DNA of 55,923 bases from Candidatus Polarisedimenticolaceae bacterium (GCA_021648685.1 JAKISI010000014.1:1-55923); one strand, 5' to 3'. Positions 1-7,964 are shown, counted from the first letter of the stretch. The notes: generated by a model not told the origin, from the letters alone. Program-made: numbers and translations.

Positions 1-975
1 GTGCTACACCAAAATTAGCCAAGATGCTGTCCCATAAATATTCAAAACTCAGCGTCGATGAGGTAAAGGGCGACTTGCAAAGCAACCATGGCAGAGCACT
101 TTCTCGAGGCTATATCCAAAAAGTATCGGAAACAGTGGGGGTACTAGCACAAGCAAAGGAAGAGCAGTGGCACTACTCGACGCCAAAACTTGAAGATGCT
201 GTATCCACTGTGAGTATTGGCCTGGATGGAACCACCATTCACCTGCGTGAACAGGGCTACCGGGAAACAATGGTGGGCACGATAGCACTCTATGATGCAG
301 ATGGAGAGCGCCTGCACACGATATATATTGGTGCAGCCCCTGAATACGGCAAATCGGTATTCATTCAAAGGATGGAGCGAGAGATTATGCATATCAAGAA
401 ACTCTACCCTGATGCACTTTACATTGGCGTGGCTGATGGTGCTGCAGATAACTGGCTATTTCTAAATATGCACACCACCCGACAGGTAACTGATTTCTGG
501 CATGCCACAGAATATCTGGCGGATGCAGCAGAAGCGATCTTCAGCACTAAAAAAGAAAAAAGAAAAAAAAAGGAGTGGCTGGATGACCGCTGTCATAGAC
601 TCAAGCACATAAAAGGGGCTGCGGGAAGAATACTCAAAGAACTAAAAGAAAAGGCACCGGGAGTGCGAAGCGAAAATCGAAAAGGGAAGTTACATAAAGC
701 GATCAGCTATTTTACCAATCAAAAAAGTCGAATGAATTACTACGCTCTTGTTCAGGAAGCCTTACCTATCGGATCAGGCATTACTGAGGCAGCCTGCAAA
801 ATGATCGTTAAACAACGTTTGTGTCAGTCAGGAATGAAATGGCGTGAAAAAGGAGCGTCAATTATTTTAAGCCTGAGAACTTTGGAACGTTCAAATCGGT
901 GGGATCAGTTTTGGGGGAAGGTTAGCCAATTTGGAGTATGCTGCTAAAACAATACATCATGTCGTAGCTACACCC
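1..975 (+). mobile_element. ISKra4-like insertion sequence, right part, inserted in a group II intron
   Basis: The left end lies outside the window. The transposase frame is open from the first bases and ends at 947. The sequence tgtcgtagctacaccc (960-975) is the best candidate for the right terminal repeat, because recognisable reverse-transcriptase coding starts directly after it. The exact end is inferred from where homology resumes; no target duplication can be verified because the other end is not visible. Confidence 0.65.
3..947 (+). CDS. ISKra4-family-like transposase, 5'-truncated by window edge
   Basis: This is the C-terminal catalytic part of a DDE transposase. The frame is open to the window edge, so the true start lies upstream; the ATG at 24 is internal. 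Family-like blocks are visible in order: GLDGTT (first acidic residue), VADGAADNW (second), DFWHATEYL, and near the C-terminus GSGITEAAC followed by RLCQSGMKW, which carries the Glu. A Lys-rich stretch around 541-575 lies between the second and third blocks. The enzyme would cut and join the ends of its own element. Nothing in the visible part is broken, so the IS may still be active. Family placement rests on motif recognition only. Confidence 0.8.
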   Translation, partial: ATPKLAKMLSHKYSKLSVDEVKGDLQSNHGRALSRGYIQKVSETVGVLAQAKEEQWHYSTPKLEDAVSTVSIGLDGTTIHLREQGYRETMVGTIALYDADGERLHTIYIGAAPEYGKSVFIQRMEREIMHIKKLYPDALYIGVADGAADNWLFLNMHTTRQVTDFWHATEYLADAAEAIFSTKKEKRKKKEWLDDRCHRLKHIKGAAGRILKELKEKAPGVRSENRKGKLHKAISYFTNQKSRMNYYALVQEALPIGSGITEAACKMIVKQRLCQSGMKWREKGASIILSLRTLERSNRWDQFWGKVSQFGVCC

Positions 976-977
976 GT

Positions 978-1637
978 CTCATCTCCCCGATACTGGCAAA
1001 TATATATCTCCACTATGTGCTGGATCTGTGGTTTGAAAAGCAAGTGAAACCAAACCTAAAAGGAGAAGCATTTCTGGTTAGATATGCCGATGATTATATC
1101 TGTGCATTTCGCTACCGGGAGGATGCGGAAAGATTCTACCGCACAATGCCAAAGCGATTAGGAAAGTTTGGTTTAGAGCTATCAGCAGAGAAAACCCGGT
1201 TAATCCGATTCAGCCGCTTTCACCCGAGTGGAAAGCGTAGAATCAATTTTCTGGGATTTGAACTGTACTGGGGGAGAGACAGGCAAAGACGACCGCGTTT
1301 GCACCGAAGAACCGCCAAAAAGAAGCAGAGGCAAGCAATCAGCACAATAGGAGAATGGATAAAGCAATTTCGCCATCTACCACATTGTGAGTTTTGCAAA
1401 GCCTTGAACCGGCGGCTTAGAGGGCATTATCAATATTTTGGATTGATAGGAAACAGTCGATTGGTCTGGCTCTACTATAGGAAAGTGATTGAGTGTGTAT
1501 TCAAGTGGCTGAATAGGCGAAGTCAAAGACGGAGCTACACATGGGGTGGATTTAATGAGATGCTAAGGCAGCAGGAAATCCAGAAGCCTACGGTAAGAAA
1601 GTTAAATTTACCCAGGACGTACCTGGTATATGAATAG
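978..1637 (+). pseudogene. ltrA: Group II intron reverse transcriptase/maturase, C-terminal fragment
   Basis: The open frame begins with SPILANIYLHYVLD, a conserved reverse transcriptase block. The catalytic YADD box follows (RYADDYICAF), then a thumb and a group II maturase X-domain (LRGHYQYFG, RLVWLYYRKV). The N-terminal palm and fingers are missing because an IS has been inserted just before SPILAN. A GTG at 1017 could initiate a shorter product, but that would lack essential reverse transcriptase motifs. The intron encoded here would normally splice and home with this protein. With the IS in place it can move or splice only if helped in trans. Confidence 0.8.
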
Positions 1638-1673
1638 GGACTCCAGCATTGCGCGGGAGTGAGTATTACTGAG

Positions 1674-1707
1674 GAGCCGGATGCGGTAATACCGCACGTC
1701 CGGATCT
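1674..1707 (+). ncRNA. Group II intron domain V hairpin
   Basis: The 34-base segment starts GAGCCGGATGCGG and folds back on CCGCACGTCCGGATC. It has the AGC catalytic-triad position and the two-stem layout of bacterial domain V. The apical loop reads TAATA instead of a clear GNRA tetraloop, which may be family variation or decay. It lies 37 bases after the maturase stop codon, the usual distance. Confidence 0.65.
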
Positions 1708-1748
1708 GTATGGGGGCAGCTTGGGCAACCGGCTGTCCTACCATTACG

Positions 1749-1928
1749 GTGTCAGAAGGGGGCAGCTACTATCGCAAAGAGCGATTCGACGGCACCTTTC
1801 GCCGCACGCTCACTCTGCCTGAGGATGTTGACCCGGATAAGGTGGATGCAAGTTATAAAGATGGTGTGCTGCACATCACAGTTCAGCGGCGCGAAGTGGT
1901 GAAGCCACGGCAGATCAAAATCAAGTAA
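1749..1928 (+). CDS. Hsp20 small heat-shock protein, 3' exon behind a group II intron
   Basis: About 60 codons encode the second half of an alpha-crystallin domain (SYYRKERFDGTFRRTL, LPEDVDPDKVDASYKDGVL) and the C-terminal tail ending in KPRQIKIK. The first half of the domain is not in the window and should lie upstream of the intron. The frame stays open upstream into the intron tail to an ATG-like start at 1659, but those residues (GAAWATG...) are intron sequence, not Hsp20. If the intron can still splice the gene would be restored; otherwise it is a pseudogene. A complete hsp20 paralogue follows 19 bases downstream, so loss may be tolerated. Confidence 0.75.
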   Translation: MSEGGSYYRKERFDGTFRRTLTLPEDVDPDKVDASYKDGVLHITVQRREVVKPRQIKIK

Positions 1929-1947
1929 CACCGCAGGAGTACAGATC

Positions 1948-2343
1948 ATGACTGAGAGAAAAGAGATTGAACAGCAGGAACCAAAAGCCGTACAGCAGAC
2001 TCAGCAGGGTGAACACATAATGTGGCCACAAGTGGATATCTGTGAGGATGCCACGGACATTACCCTGCAGGCCGATATGCCAGGGGTGCCAAAGGATCGG
2101 CTCGACATTCAGGTTGACAAGGATACCTTGTCCATCGCTGGCGAGGCCTGCCTGGATACGCCGGATGATATGGAGGCGCTCCACGTAGATATCAGCGTAA
2201 CCCGCTATCAACGCAGCTTTTCATTGGGTGGAGAGCTGGATACCACCAAGATTGAGGCGGGACTTAAAGATGGTTTGCTAACCCTGCATATTCCAAAACG
2301 CGAGGAGCATAAGCCACGAAAAATTGAGGTACGCACTGGCTAA
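1948..2343 (+). CDS. Hsp20 small heat-shock protein
   Basis: A 131-residue ATP-independent chaperone that binds unfolding proteins in the cytoplasm. A polar, Gln/Glu-rich N-terminal arm (about residues 1-25) precedes an alpha-crystallin domain at about 28-120. Landmarks are the PQVDICEDATDITL strand, DMPGVPKDRLDIQV, and the GLKDGLLTLHIPKRE end of the domain. The usual IxI-like tail is IEV. The start is supported by GGAG nine bases before the ATG. It lies directly behind the interrupted hsp20 copy, and the strong terminator after it suggests the two formed one heat-shock unit. Confidence 0.92.
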   Translation: MTERKEIEQQEPKAVQQTQQGEHIMWPQVDICEDATDITLQADMPGVPKDRLDIQVDKDTLSIAGEACLDTPDDMEALHVDISVTRYQRSFSLGGELDTTKIEAGLKDGLLTLHIPKREEHKPRKIEVRTG

Positions 2344-2357
2344 GCCATTATAAGCAT

Positions 2358-2408
2358 GGCGCAATCAGGCTCCAGATCCCCCACTTGCCTGATTGCGCCC
2401 GTTTTTTT
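2358..2408 (+). terminator. Rho-independent terminator after hsp20
   Basis: A 13-bp perfect stem (GGCGCAATCAGGC at 2358-2370 with its complement at 2387-2399) is followed by seven T residues at 2402-2408. It ends the plus-strand hsp20 unit. The TPR gene on the minus strand ends at 2435, converging on it. Confidence 0.9.
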
Positions 2409-2434
2409 GGGGCTTCCAACCGCTCTTTCCAGAA

Positions 2435-3682
2435 TTATGTTTGATCAAGAAAAGCCAGCCACTGTTTGGCACTGCTGGCGGTCTTGCGATATTTTCCCGC
2501 CTGAATAAATGCCATGCGAGCCGCCTCGGTTGACTTGGCCTCATGCCGTACGATCCCCAGCAGCATCCACGCCTGTCCCGCATCTGTGGCAGCAAGTTTG
2601 CCGGTGTCGATGACCGCATTCAGTGTGCTGTCCGCCTCGACCCAGCGTCTGGATTCAATATAGAGCCGGGCAAGCTGTAGCCCCAGCTGCGGGTTGCGCA
2701 GTGTCGCTTTGGCACTCTCCAGGGCAGCAATCGCCTTGTCGGTCTCACGTGCCAACAGCCAGGCATTGGCAGCGTGCTCCCAGTTCTCCTCACTCTTGTC
2801 AATATGCCCCTGTTTTATCTCTCTCTCAATCAGCGCTGCGGCCTTGTAAGGGGCGTTGAGGTGCAGATAGAGTTGAGCCAGGTTGAGCATCTCCTTCTCT
2901 GTATGGATGTGCCCACGCAGATATGCCAGCTCCATGGTGGCCAGGGCGTCACGGTATTTGTCCTGGGTCAGCTGGATGCCCACCAGCTGCCGCCAGTAGT
3001 TTGGACGGTCTGGAAAGTGCTGCAGCATAGTGTGCAGCAGAGCTTCACAGTTATCATACTGTTCCAGCTCATTGTAGGCTCCCAGCAGGCTTTGATACCA
3101 GCCCTCTCTGGGAGCCTCACTAATCTTGATCGCCGTGCGCAACGGCTCAATGGCTGCCTGGTAATCGCCCAGTTGCAGATGAGCGGTGGCCAGTATCACA
3201 TAGGCCTCTGGCTGGGGGGTTTCCACCTGGCTGAACCAGATATCAAGCTGGCTGATCGCCTCGGCAAAACCCTCGGTTGCCATATAGAGCCGTATCAGGT
3301 TGTAGCGCGCCCGCTGCTGCGGTTCATCGGGCAGCGCCCCCAGCGCTATGCTCTGCTTGAGGGAGGGGATGGCAGCACGGTAATCCTCCTGTGAGATATA
3401 GGCATGAGAGAGCCCCTGCAACACAATGGCCTGCTCATAGGGTCTGGATTCCAGCCCGGCCAACAGCTCTTTCAGGTTGGATATGGCCTTGCCGAAATCG
3501 CCCGTACCCTGCAGCTCCTGCGCAGCCATCAGCACCTTGTAGGTCTGCTGGGAGAGGCTCTTTTTCTCGGCGGAATGCGCTACGGCAGTGATGCCGCTGA
3601 TGCCCCATAGCACAGCAACAAACAGCCCTATGCTCATACCCCATAGCAGTACAACCAATACTCCTGCACTCTGTTTTTTCAT
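2435..3682 (-). CDS. TPR-repeat protein of the Ton-system operon
   Basis: A 415-residue protein with an N-terminal membrane anchor or signal sequence (hydrophobic stretch at about residues 8-34). It is followed by an array of tetratricopeptide-like helical repeats (for example GDYQAAIEPLRTAI, DKYRDALATMELAY, TDKAIAALESAKA). It is the last gene of a nine-gene operon, and its ATG overlaps the tonB stop codon as ATGA. TPR proteins occupy the same place behind tonB2/ttpC clusters in Vibrio and Shewanella relatives, where they support energy transduction to the outer membrane. A periplasmic scaffold role here is inferred from this context. Its own ligands are unknown. Confidence 0.8.
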   Translation of the reverse strand: MKKQSAGVLVVLLWGMSIGLFVAVLWGISGITAVAHSAEKKSLSQQTYKVLMAAQELQGTGDFGKAISNLKELLAGLESRPYEQAIVLQGLSHAYISQEDYRAAIPSLKQSIALGALPDEPQQRARYNLIRLYMATEGFAEAISQLDIWFSQVETPQPEAYVILATAHLQLGDYQAAIEPLRTAIKISEAPREGWYQSLLGAYNELEQYDNCEALLHTMLQHFPDRPNYWRQLVGIQLTQDKYRDALATMELAYLRGHIHTEKEMLNLAQLYLHLNAPYKAAALIEREIKQGHIDKSEENWEHAANAWLLARETDKAIAALESAKATLRNPQLGLQLARLYIESRRWVEADSTLNAVIDTGKLAATDAGQAWMLLGIVRHEAKSTEAARMAFIQAGKYRKTASSAKQWLAFLDQT

Positions 3683-4332
3683 TGACGTCTTTTGCTTAGT
3701 TTGAAATTTATGATCTGATCAGCGCGGGTTGCCACCGGTTTGCCATTACTGATCCTGGGTTTGAACCGCCATTTGAGGATGGCCTGCAGTGCCGCCATGT
3801 CAAAGACCCTTTTGGGCTGGGCGTCGATCACCACCGCATCCTGCACCGAGCCCTGTTCGGTGATGATAAATGAGACCTTGACCCACCCCTCGATCTTCTT
3901 GCGCTCAGCCCGGTAGGGGTAGCGTGGCGGGATGCGGGAGAGTACCAGAAAATCCCTGTCTGGTGGGCCCTGGCTTACTGCACCGATGTAGGGGCCATCA
4001 AAACGCATGGAGGAGGTGGCAAGCTCCGGCATCGCCATAGCGATATTGGGGGTTTTAATGGTCGGCTTGGTGACCGCCAGCTCCAGCTCGGGGAGCTGTG
4101 GGGGCGGCTTGTCGGGCGGGGGCGGCTCTTTCGGTTTCTCCCGCTGCTTGAGACGGGTCTCGGACGGGCGTTTAAGGCGCACGAACTCCATCACCGGGCG
4201 CTTGGACTTCTCCATGATCTGATCATTATCATTGATCACCATCAACTGCATCAGCCACAGCAGCGCCAGCGCAATGAGTATGCCTCCCACACCAGAGAGG
4301 GTCAGTCTGAAAAGATAGGAGCTGCCAGGCAT
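3679..4332 (-). CDS. tonB: TonB energy transducer
   Basis: A 217-residue protein with the TonB layout: one transmembrane anchor (about 8-32), a Pro/Lys-rich periplasmic spacer (KPKEPPPPDKPPPQLPE at about 66-82), and a C-terminal TonB domain at about 130-215. Landmarks in that domain are PPRYPYRAERKKIEGWVKV, a variant of the YP motif, and ILKWRFKPRISNGKPV. It couples the proton-motive force harvested by ExbB/ExbD to outer-membrane receptors. It overlaps exbD by one base (TAATG), so translation is probably coupled. The linked receptor at 9197-11467 is the likely partner. Confidence 0.92.
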   Translation of the reverse strand: MPGSSYLFRLTLSGVGGILIALALLWLMQLMVINDNDQIMEKSKRPVMEFVRLKRPSETRLKQREKPKEPPPPDKPPPQLPELELAVTKPTIKTPNIAMAMPELATSSMRFDGPYIGAVSQGPPDRDFLVLSRIPPRYPYRAERKKIEGWVKVSFIITEQGSVQDAVVIDAQPKRVFDMAALQAILKWRFKPRISNGKPVATRADQIINFKLSKRRQ

Positions 4333-4739
4333 TATTGGGCTTCAGCCGCTATGGCCACATTGGTGATGCCCGCCATCCGCACCTGGTCCATCACGCGCAC
4401 CAGCGCGCCGATCTGGGCATTCCGATCACCCTGTATAACGACGCTACTCTCCGGGAACTCGGCCCGCAGCCGCTCTACATTGGCGCGCACTGCCCGCACA
4501 TCTACGGCTCGGCCATCTATCCAGATCTCGCCATTGGGGCGGATGGCAATCAGGATGCTGGCAGACTCCTGCTGTTGGGTGGTGTTGGCGTTGGGGCGGT
4601 TGACCTCAACCCCAGACTCCTTGACAAAGGAGGTGGTCACCACAAAGAAGATCAGCATAATGAAGACCACGTCCAGCATCGGGGTCAGGTTGACCTCGGA
4701 GTCGGCGCTGCTGTTGTTGTATGTGCGATGTCTGCGCAT
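4332..4739 (-). CDS. exbD: Biopolymer transport protein ExbD
   Basis: A 135-residue ExbD/TolR protein. The N-terminus is cytoplasmic. The single transmembrane helix includes LTPMLDVVFIMLIFFVVT, with the conserved Asp at position 23 used for proton translocation. The periplasmic domain carries the typical SSVVIQGDRNAQ stretch. It sits between exbB and tonB with one-base TAATG overlaps on both sides, consistent with a strict ExbB-ExbD-TonB complex in the inner membrane. Confidence 0.93.
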   Translation of the reverse strand: MRRHRTYNNSSADSEVNLTPMLDVVFIMLIFFVVTTSFVKESGVEVNRPNANTTQQQESASILIAIRPNGEIWIDGRAVDVRAVRANVERLRAEFPESSVVIQGDRNAQIGALVRVMDQVRMAGITNVAIAAEAQ

Positions 4740-5344
4740 TATGGCTTCTTTCTCTGAGAAATCGGAAGCGAGACTTTAGTCCCGCAAGTAGCTGGCAGAT
4801 GTTGCAGGGCTAAAGCCCCGCTTCCAGAGCCGGTCAGTACCAGATGATGCGTAAGCCGCTCTATCCGGCGCTCCAGCTTCCGCTGTAGTCCGGCTCTGAA
4901 GTAAAGCCCAGGCAGCGCGACCATCATGCCGGCCATGGTGGGGATAATGGCCTGGTAGATGCCGGAGGCCATGGCACGCGCATTGCCGGTGCCCAGTATC
5001 GCCATTACATCGAATACCGCCATCATGCCGGTAACGGTGCCCAGCAACCCCAGCATGGGGCAGAGGGCGACCAGCATGCGGATCAGCGGCATGCCACGGT
5101 TCAGACTGATCTTGGCCTCGGCAATTATCGCCTTGCGAATCTGCACCGCGCACCAGGAGCTGAGGTCAGCCCGTGCATTCCACTGCGATACCAGCTGAGC
5201 CATCTTGCGCGGAAAATCCAGCTGAAAGTACCAATAGCGCTCTATGATGATGGCGCCCAGCGCGAAGGCGGTTACCCCAATGGGCCAGAGTACCGGGCCG
5301 CCGGTCTCAAGAAATCGCAGCATGCCGTCCAGATGCTCATACAT
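4739..5344 (-). CDS. exbB: ExbB-type proton channel protein with a repeat-derived C-terminal tail
   Basis: A 201-residue MotA/TolQ/ExbB protein. Transmembrane segments lie at about 14-34, 87-110 and 130-150, and the conserved LGLLGTVTGMMAVF motif is present. It forms the inner-membrane proton channel with ExbD. It corresponds to the short ExbB2 of TtpC-type systems and starts inside the end of the preceding ttpC-like gene (8-bp overlap). The last 30 or so residues, after VLTGSG, are encoded by a palindromic repeat (4764-4825), which adds about 20 residues unlike any ExbB tail. The core is intact, so function is probably retained. Confidence 0.9.
   Translation of the reverse strand: MYEHLDGMLRFLETGGPVLWPIGVTAFALGAIIIERYWYFQLDFPRKMAQLVSQWNARADLSSWCAVQIRKAIIAEAKISLNRGMPLIRMLVALCPMLGLLGTVTGMMAVFDVMAILGTGNARAMASGIYQAIIPTMAGMMVALPGLYFRAGLQRKLERRIERLTHHLVLTGSGSGALALQHLPATCGTKVSLPISQRKKP
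4764..4825. repeat. REP-like palindromic repeat, copy 1, inside exbB
   Basis: A 62-bp inverted repeat with ends GGAAGCG...CGCTTCC and inner half-palindromes GACTTTAGTCCC and GGGCTAAAGCCCC. It matches the layout of the repeat at 19341-19405 and the core of the one at 27597-27622. It is translated as part of the ExbB C-terminus. Confidence 0.75.
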
Positions 5345-6713
5345 CCCGGGTTTCCCTGCCGGCGGCGACCAGCCCCAGGGACTGCTCGTCCAGGATCTGT
5401 ATCAGTGCCTGGCTGCGGCTGGTGACCAGGGTGTGCATGAAGAGCAGCGGGATAGCCACAATCAGCCCCAGTGCGGTGGTCACCAACGCCTGGGAGATGC
5501 CATCGGCCATCATCTTGGGGTCACCGGTGCCAAACAGGGTGATGGACTGAAAGGTGGCAATCATGCCCACCACGGTGCCCAGCAAACCCAGCAGCGGCGC
5601 CACACCAGCCAGCAGTTTGACCAGCCCTTCACCCTGGGTCAGGCGTGGCAGCTCCCGCAGAATGGCCTCATCGACCTGTAACTCCAGCGTATCTCCCTGT
5701 TTTGGGTCACCACTGCCTGGGTTGGTATCCCGGCTCTCTGCGGCTACCGCCAGGATGCGTCCCAGTGGGTTTTTGAGCGAGGGTGAGGCGAGGTGGTTCA
5801 GCTGTTGCTGTATCGCGCGTCCGGTTATCGCCAGATAGGTCAGCCGGGTGATAACAATAATCAGTCCCAAAAGCCCCAGTGCCAGGATGATATAGCCAAC
5901 AATGCCCCCCTGCTGGATGCGCTCCAGTGGGTCCGGGGTCTCTACCAGCAGGCTGAGCAGCACACCCCGGGTGGGGTCTACGGCAAGCGTGTCGCCATGC
6001 TCATCGCCCATCCCGAGGTAGGCCATTAGCTGGCTTTCAGATTGGGCCGGTTGTCGGGCCAGCACCACGAAGTGGTTGGTTTCGGTCTGGTAGTTCAGGT
6101 ACTGCCCCTGCGCCAGCGCATTAAACAGGCCGACCCGAAGCACCTCCTGTTCGTTAGCATGCCCGTCCGTGTCGATCACGGTTGCCAGGAAGCGGACTAC
6201 CCGACCTGACGCTACGGTCTCTTGCTGTGTCAGATACCAGAGCTGCTTCAGCTCGCTGATATCAGGCAGCTTTTTGCTCTCACCAAGGGTTTGCAGCCAT
6301 TGGGTGCGGCCGGGGTACTGAGCTGATACCAGAGATTCATTGATCAGCGCGGCAAGATCCTTGGCAGACTGGCGCACGGTGCCAAAGACCTCACCGAGGT
6401 CACCGGTCTGGCGCTTCAGTTCGGCCTCCAGTTCGGTCAGTTGCTGTTCATTGCTGTCAAAGCGCTTGCGCAGCTGCTGGCTGCGTTCCTGTTCTGCGGT
6501 CAGCTGTGCCTTGATGGTAGCCAGCATCTGCTGCTGATTGGCATGGGCTGCGAGGAAGCGCTCTTCCCGCATCTTCCGCGTGGCGGCCTCCTGCTGCTGG
6601 CTCTTTTGTACCTGCTGTAGCAGCTGCTCGAGGTGGTTGGCGGGTTCTGCACCGAGCAGCAGGGGCCAGCTGCTGGCTATTGCCAGTATCAGTAACGGAG
6701 TGAGGCGGATCAT
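5337..6713 (-). CDS. TtpC-like MotA/TolQ/ExbB proton channel protein
   Basis: A 458-residue protein. The chosen start (ATG at 6713, overlapping the DUF3450 stop as ATGA) gives a clean signal sequence, MIRLTPLLILAIASSWPLLLG; an open frame continues upstream but only as overlap. After the signal comes a long coiled coil (about 25-110: many Gln, Glu, Arg heptads), then a periplasmic region. The C-terminal MotA/TolQ/ExbB domain (about 290-450) has LLGLLGTVVGMIATFQS and DGISQALVTTALGL. This fusion is the hallmark of TtpC, the extra component of TonB2-type systems in Vibrio and Shewanella. It probably reaches across the periplasm while sharing in proton-channel function. Confidence 0.88.
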   Translation of the reverse strand: MIRLTPLLILAIASSWPLLLGAEPANHLEQLLQQVQKSQQQEAATRKMREERFLAAHANQQQMLATIKAQLTAEQERSQQLRKRFDSNEQQLTELEAELKRQTGDLGEVFGTVRQSAKDLAALINESLVSAQYPGRTQWLQTLGESKKLPDISELKQLWYLTQQETVASGRVVRFLATVIDTDGHANEQEVLRVGLFNALAQGQYLNYQTETNHFVVLARQPAQSESQLMAYLGMGDEHGDTLAVDPTRGVLLSLLVETPDPLERIQQGGIVGYIILALGLLGLIIVITRLTYLAITGRAIQQQLNHLASPSLKNPLGRILAVAAESRDTNPGSGDPKQGDTLELQVDEAILRELPRLTQGEGLVKLLAGVAPLLGLLGTVVGMIATFQSITLFGTGDPKMMADGISQALVTTALGLIVAIPLLFMHTLVTSRSQALIQILDEQSLGLVAAGRETRDV

Positions 6714-7495
6714 GGTCTTGCCTCTTGCGGGGATGGCATGGGCAGGTAGAGCAGGTCGGGTGCCGACTGTTTGCGAGCGATGCGCAGCCCTTTGCGAATT
6801 GACAGGTTGTAGTGGTCCGGCAGTGTTTGCCAGCTGCCGGTGGCGATGTTCCACTCGCCTGTCTCCTGGCGATCCAGTGTCTGGTAGTAGAGGCCGATAC
6901 GGCCAATGCGCAGAAAATCGGCGGTTCGGGTGTCGCCTCCTCTTTTTAGCTGGCCGCGATAGGCCTCGATGGTGCGCCCGTACTCCATCTCTATCTGGTA
7001 GGCCTCAAGCACACGCCGGTACTTTTCACCAATGCTGATGTCTGCTCTATCCATCAGCTCCTGAAGCTGCACTACGCGCTGCGCCCGCTCTTCAGGTAGA
7101 AAGGGGTGATCCACGGCTACAAACTCCTGTAGTGATGCGGTCATCTGCAGTATCAGCGGGACAATCTCCCGCTGGGTAGCCTCCAGGCCGGCCATCTGCT
7201 CCTGGATGGAGCCTTTCTCCTCCTCCTGGTGATTTACCAGCCGCTGCAACTGGTCGTTATAGGTGGTGAGCACCTCCAACTCCCGGCTTAGCTGCTGGTA
7301 CTCTTCCAGCATCACGCGGGTCTTGTCACTCAGGTTTTCAATGCGCCCCTGGGTTTTGGCCTCCTGCTGGTTGCTGCTGATGCGGGCCTTGATGGAGGCT
7401 TCCAGTGGGTCATCAACAGCCACTGCTGTGGCGCTGAGGGTAAGGATCAGCATGGTCGTAAAGCTGCGGTATCTTCGCTTGGGTGATCTATTCAA
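6710..7495 (-). CDS. DUF3450 periplasmic coiled-coil protein
   Basis: A 261-residue protein with a Lys/Arg-rich start, a signal sequence (MLILTLSATAVAV at about 15-27) and a long coiled coil (about 40-125). The C-terminal half has GRIGLYYQTLDRQETGEWN. DUF3450 proteins are nearly always encoded just upstream of ttpC-exbB-exbD-tonB and are thought to work with that Ton complex; the molecular role is not known. The start is a TTG overlapping the end of the preceding gene by 8 bp. The ATG at 7453 is an alternative start that would remove the basic n-region. Confidence 0.85.
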   Translation of the reverse strand: MNRSPKRRYRSFTTMLILTLSATAVAVDDPLEASIKARISSNQQEAKTQGRIENLSDKTRVMLEEYQQLSRELEVLTTYNDQLQRLVNHQEEEKGSIQEQMAGLEATQREIVPLILQMTASLQEFVAVDHPFLPEERAQRVVQLQELMDRADISIGEKYRRVLEAYQIEMEYGRTIEAYRGQLKRGGDTRTADFLRIGRIGLYYQTLDRQETGEWNIATGSWQTLPDHYNLSIRKGLRIARKQSAPDLLYLPMPSPQEARP

Positions 7496-7964
7496 TGTGG
7501 TTACTCATGGTAATAAATTGCTGTAGCAGTTTTTGGCTTAGTATGCCACTTCGGCCTATTCTATGGTGCAGACTATTGTAGATGTAAGTTCTGGGCAGTT
7601 CACCATACCAGTTGGGGTCAATCTGGTAGCGCATACGCTCGGGGAAGCCATCTGCAAAGCGCCAGTTTTCCGCTTCAGCCAATCCATACTGGTGGAGAAC
7701 CTTCTCGGCCTCATCAGCATAATCCGCGCCGTCGGTTGAGATAAAGACCAGTCCGCCGGCTGGAAACCTGGGGTATAGCTGGCCGATCTCCTCCAGCTCT
7801 TTCAGGCAGGGTGGACAGTCAACCGACCAGAGTACCAGCAGGAAGGGCCGCCCTTCGCGGGCTGCCGTGATCTCTTTGAGGCTGCCATTGGTGAAGGCGC
7901 GAAACTCAGCCATCACCAGATTTGGAAGCAGCAGCAGAAACAACAGGCTCAGTTTACGGTACAT
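7488..7964 (-). CDS. Thioredoxin-like periplasmic protein (TlpA/ResA type)
   Basis: A 158-residue protein with a signal sequence (KLSLLFLLLLPNLVMA) and a thioredoxin fold carrying the redox pair CPPC in LWSVDCPPCLKELEEI at about residue 50. The cis-Pro segment is GELPRTYIYN. It would reduce or oxidise thiols in the periplasm. It lies between the Cys-rich beta-propeller gene and DUF3450 with overlaps on both sides (11 and 8 bp). A plausible partner is therefore the CxCC motif of the propeller, but that link is inferred. The ATG at 7964 was preferred to an immediately preceding TTG. Confidence 0.85.
   Translation of the reverse strand: MYRKLSLLFLLLLPNLVMAEFRAFTNGSLKEITAAREGRPFLLVLWSVDCPPCLKELEEIGQLYPRFPAGGLVFISTDGADYADEAEKVLHQYGLAEAENWRFADGFPERMRYQIDPNWYGELPRTYIYNSLHHRIGRSGILSQKLLQQFITMSNHIE

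Larger units (their letters stand above)
976..1747 (+). mobile_element. Group II intron, 3' part (maturase C-terminus plus domains V and VI)
   Basis: The reverse transcriptase/maturase frame resumes right after the IS. It ends at 1637 and is followed by a domain V-like hairpin and a domain VI-like stem with a candidate branch-point adenine at 1740. That adenine is eight bases from a 3' end in ...TTAC (1747). In-frame Hsp20 coding starts immediately after it. The 5' part of the intron (domains I-III and the maturase N-terminus) should lie left of the window, beyond the IS. Confidence 0.7.

Noticed and set aside
1659-1748. N-terminal extension of the first Hsp20 frame (MSITEEPDAV...)
   Set aside because: These codons are group II intron domain V/VI sequence read in frame, not protein homologous to Hsp20.
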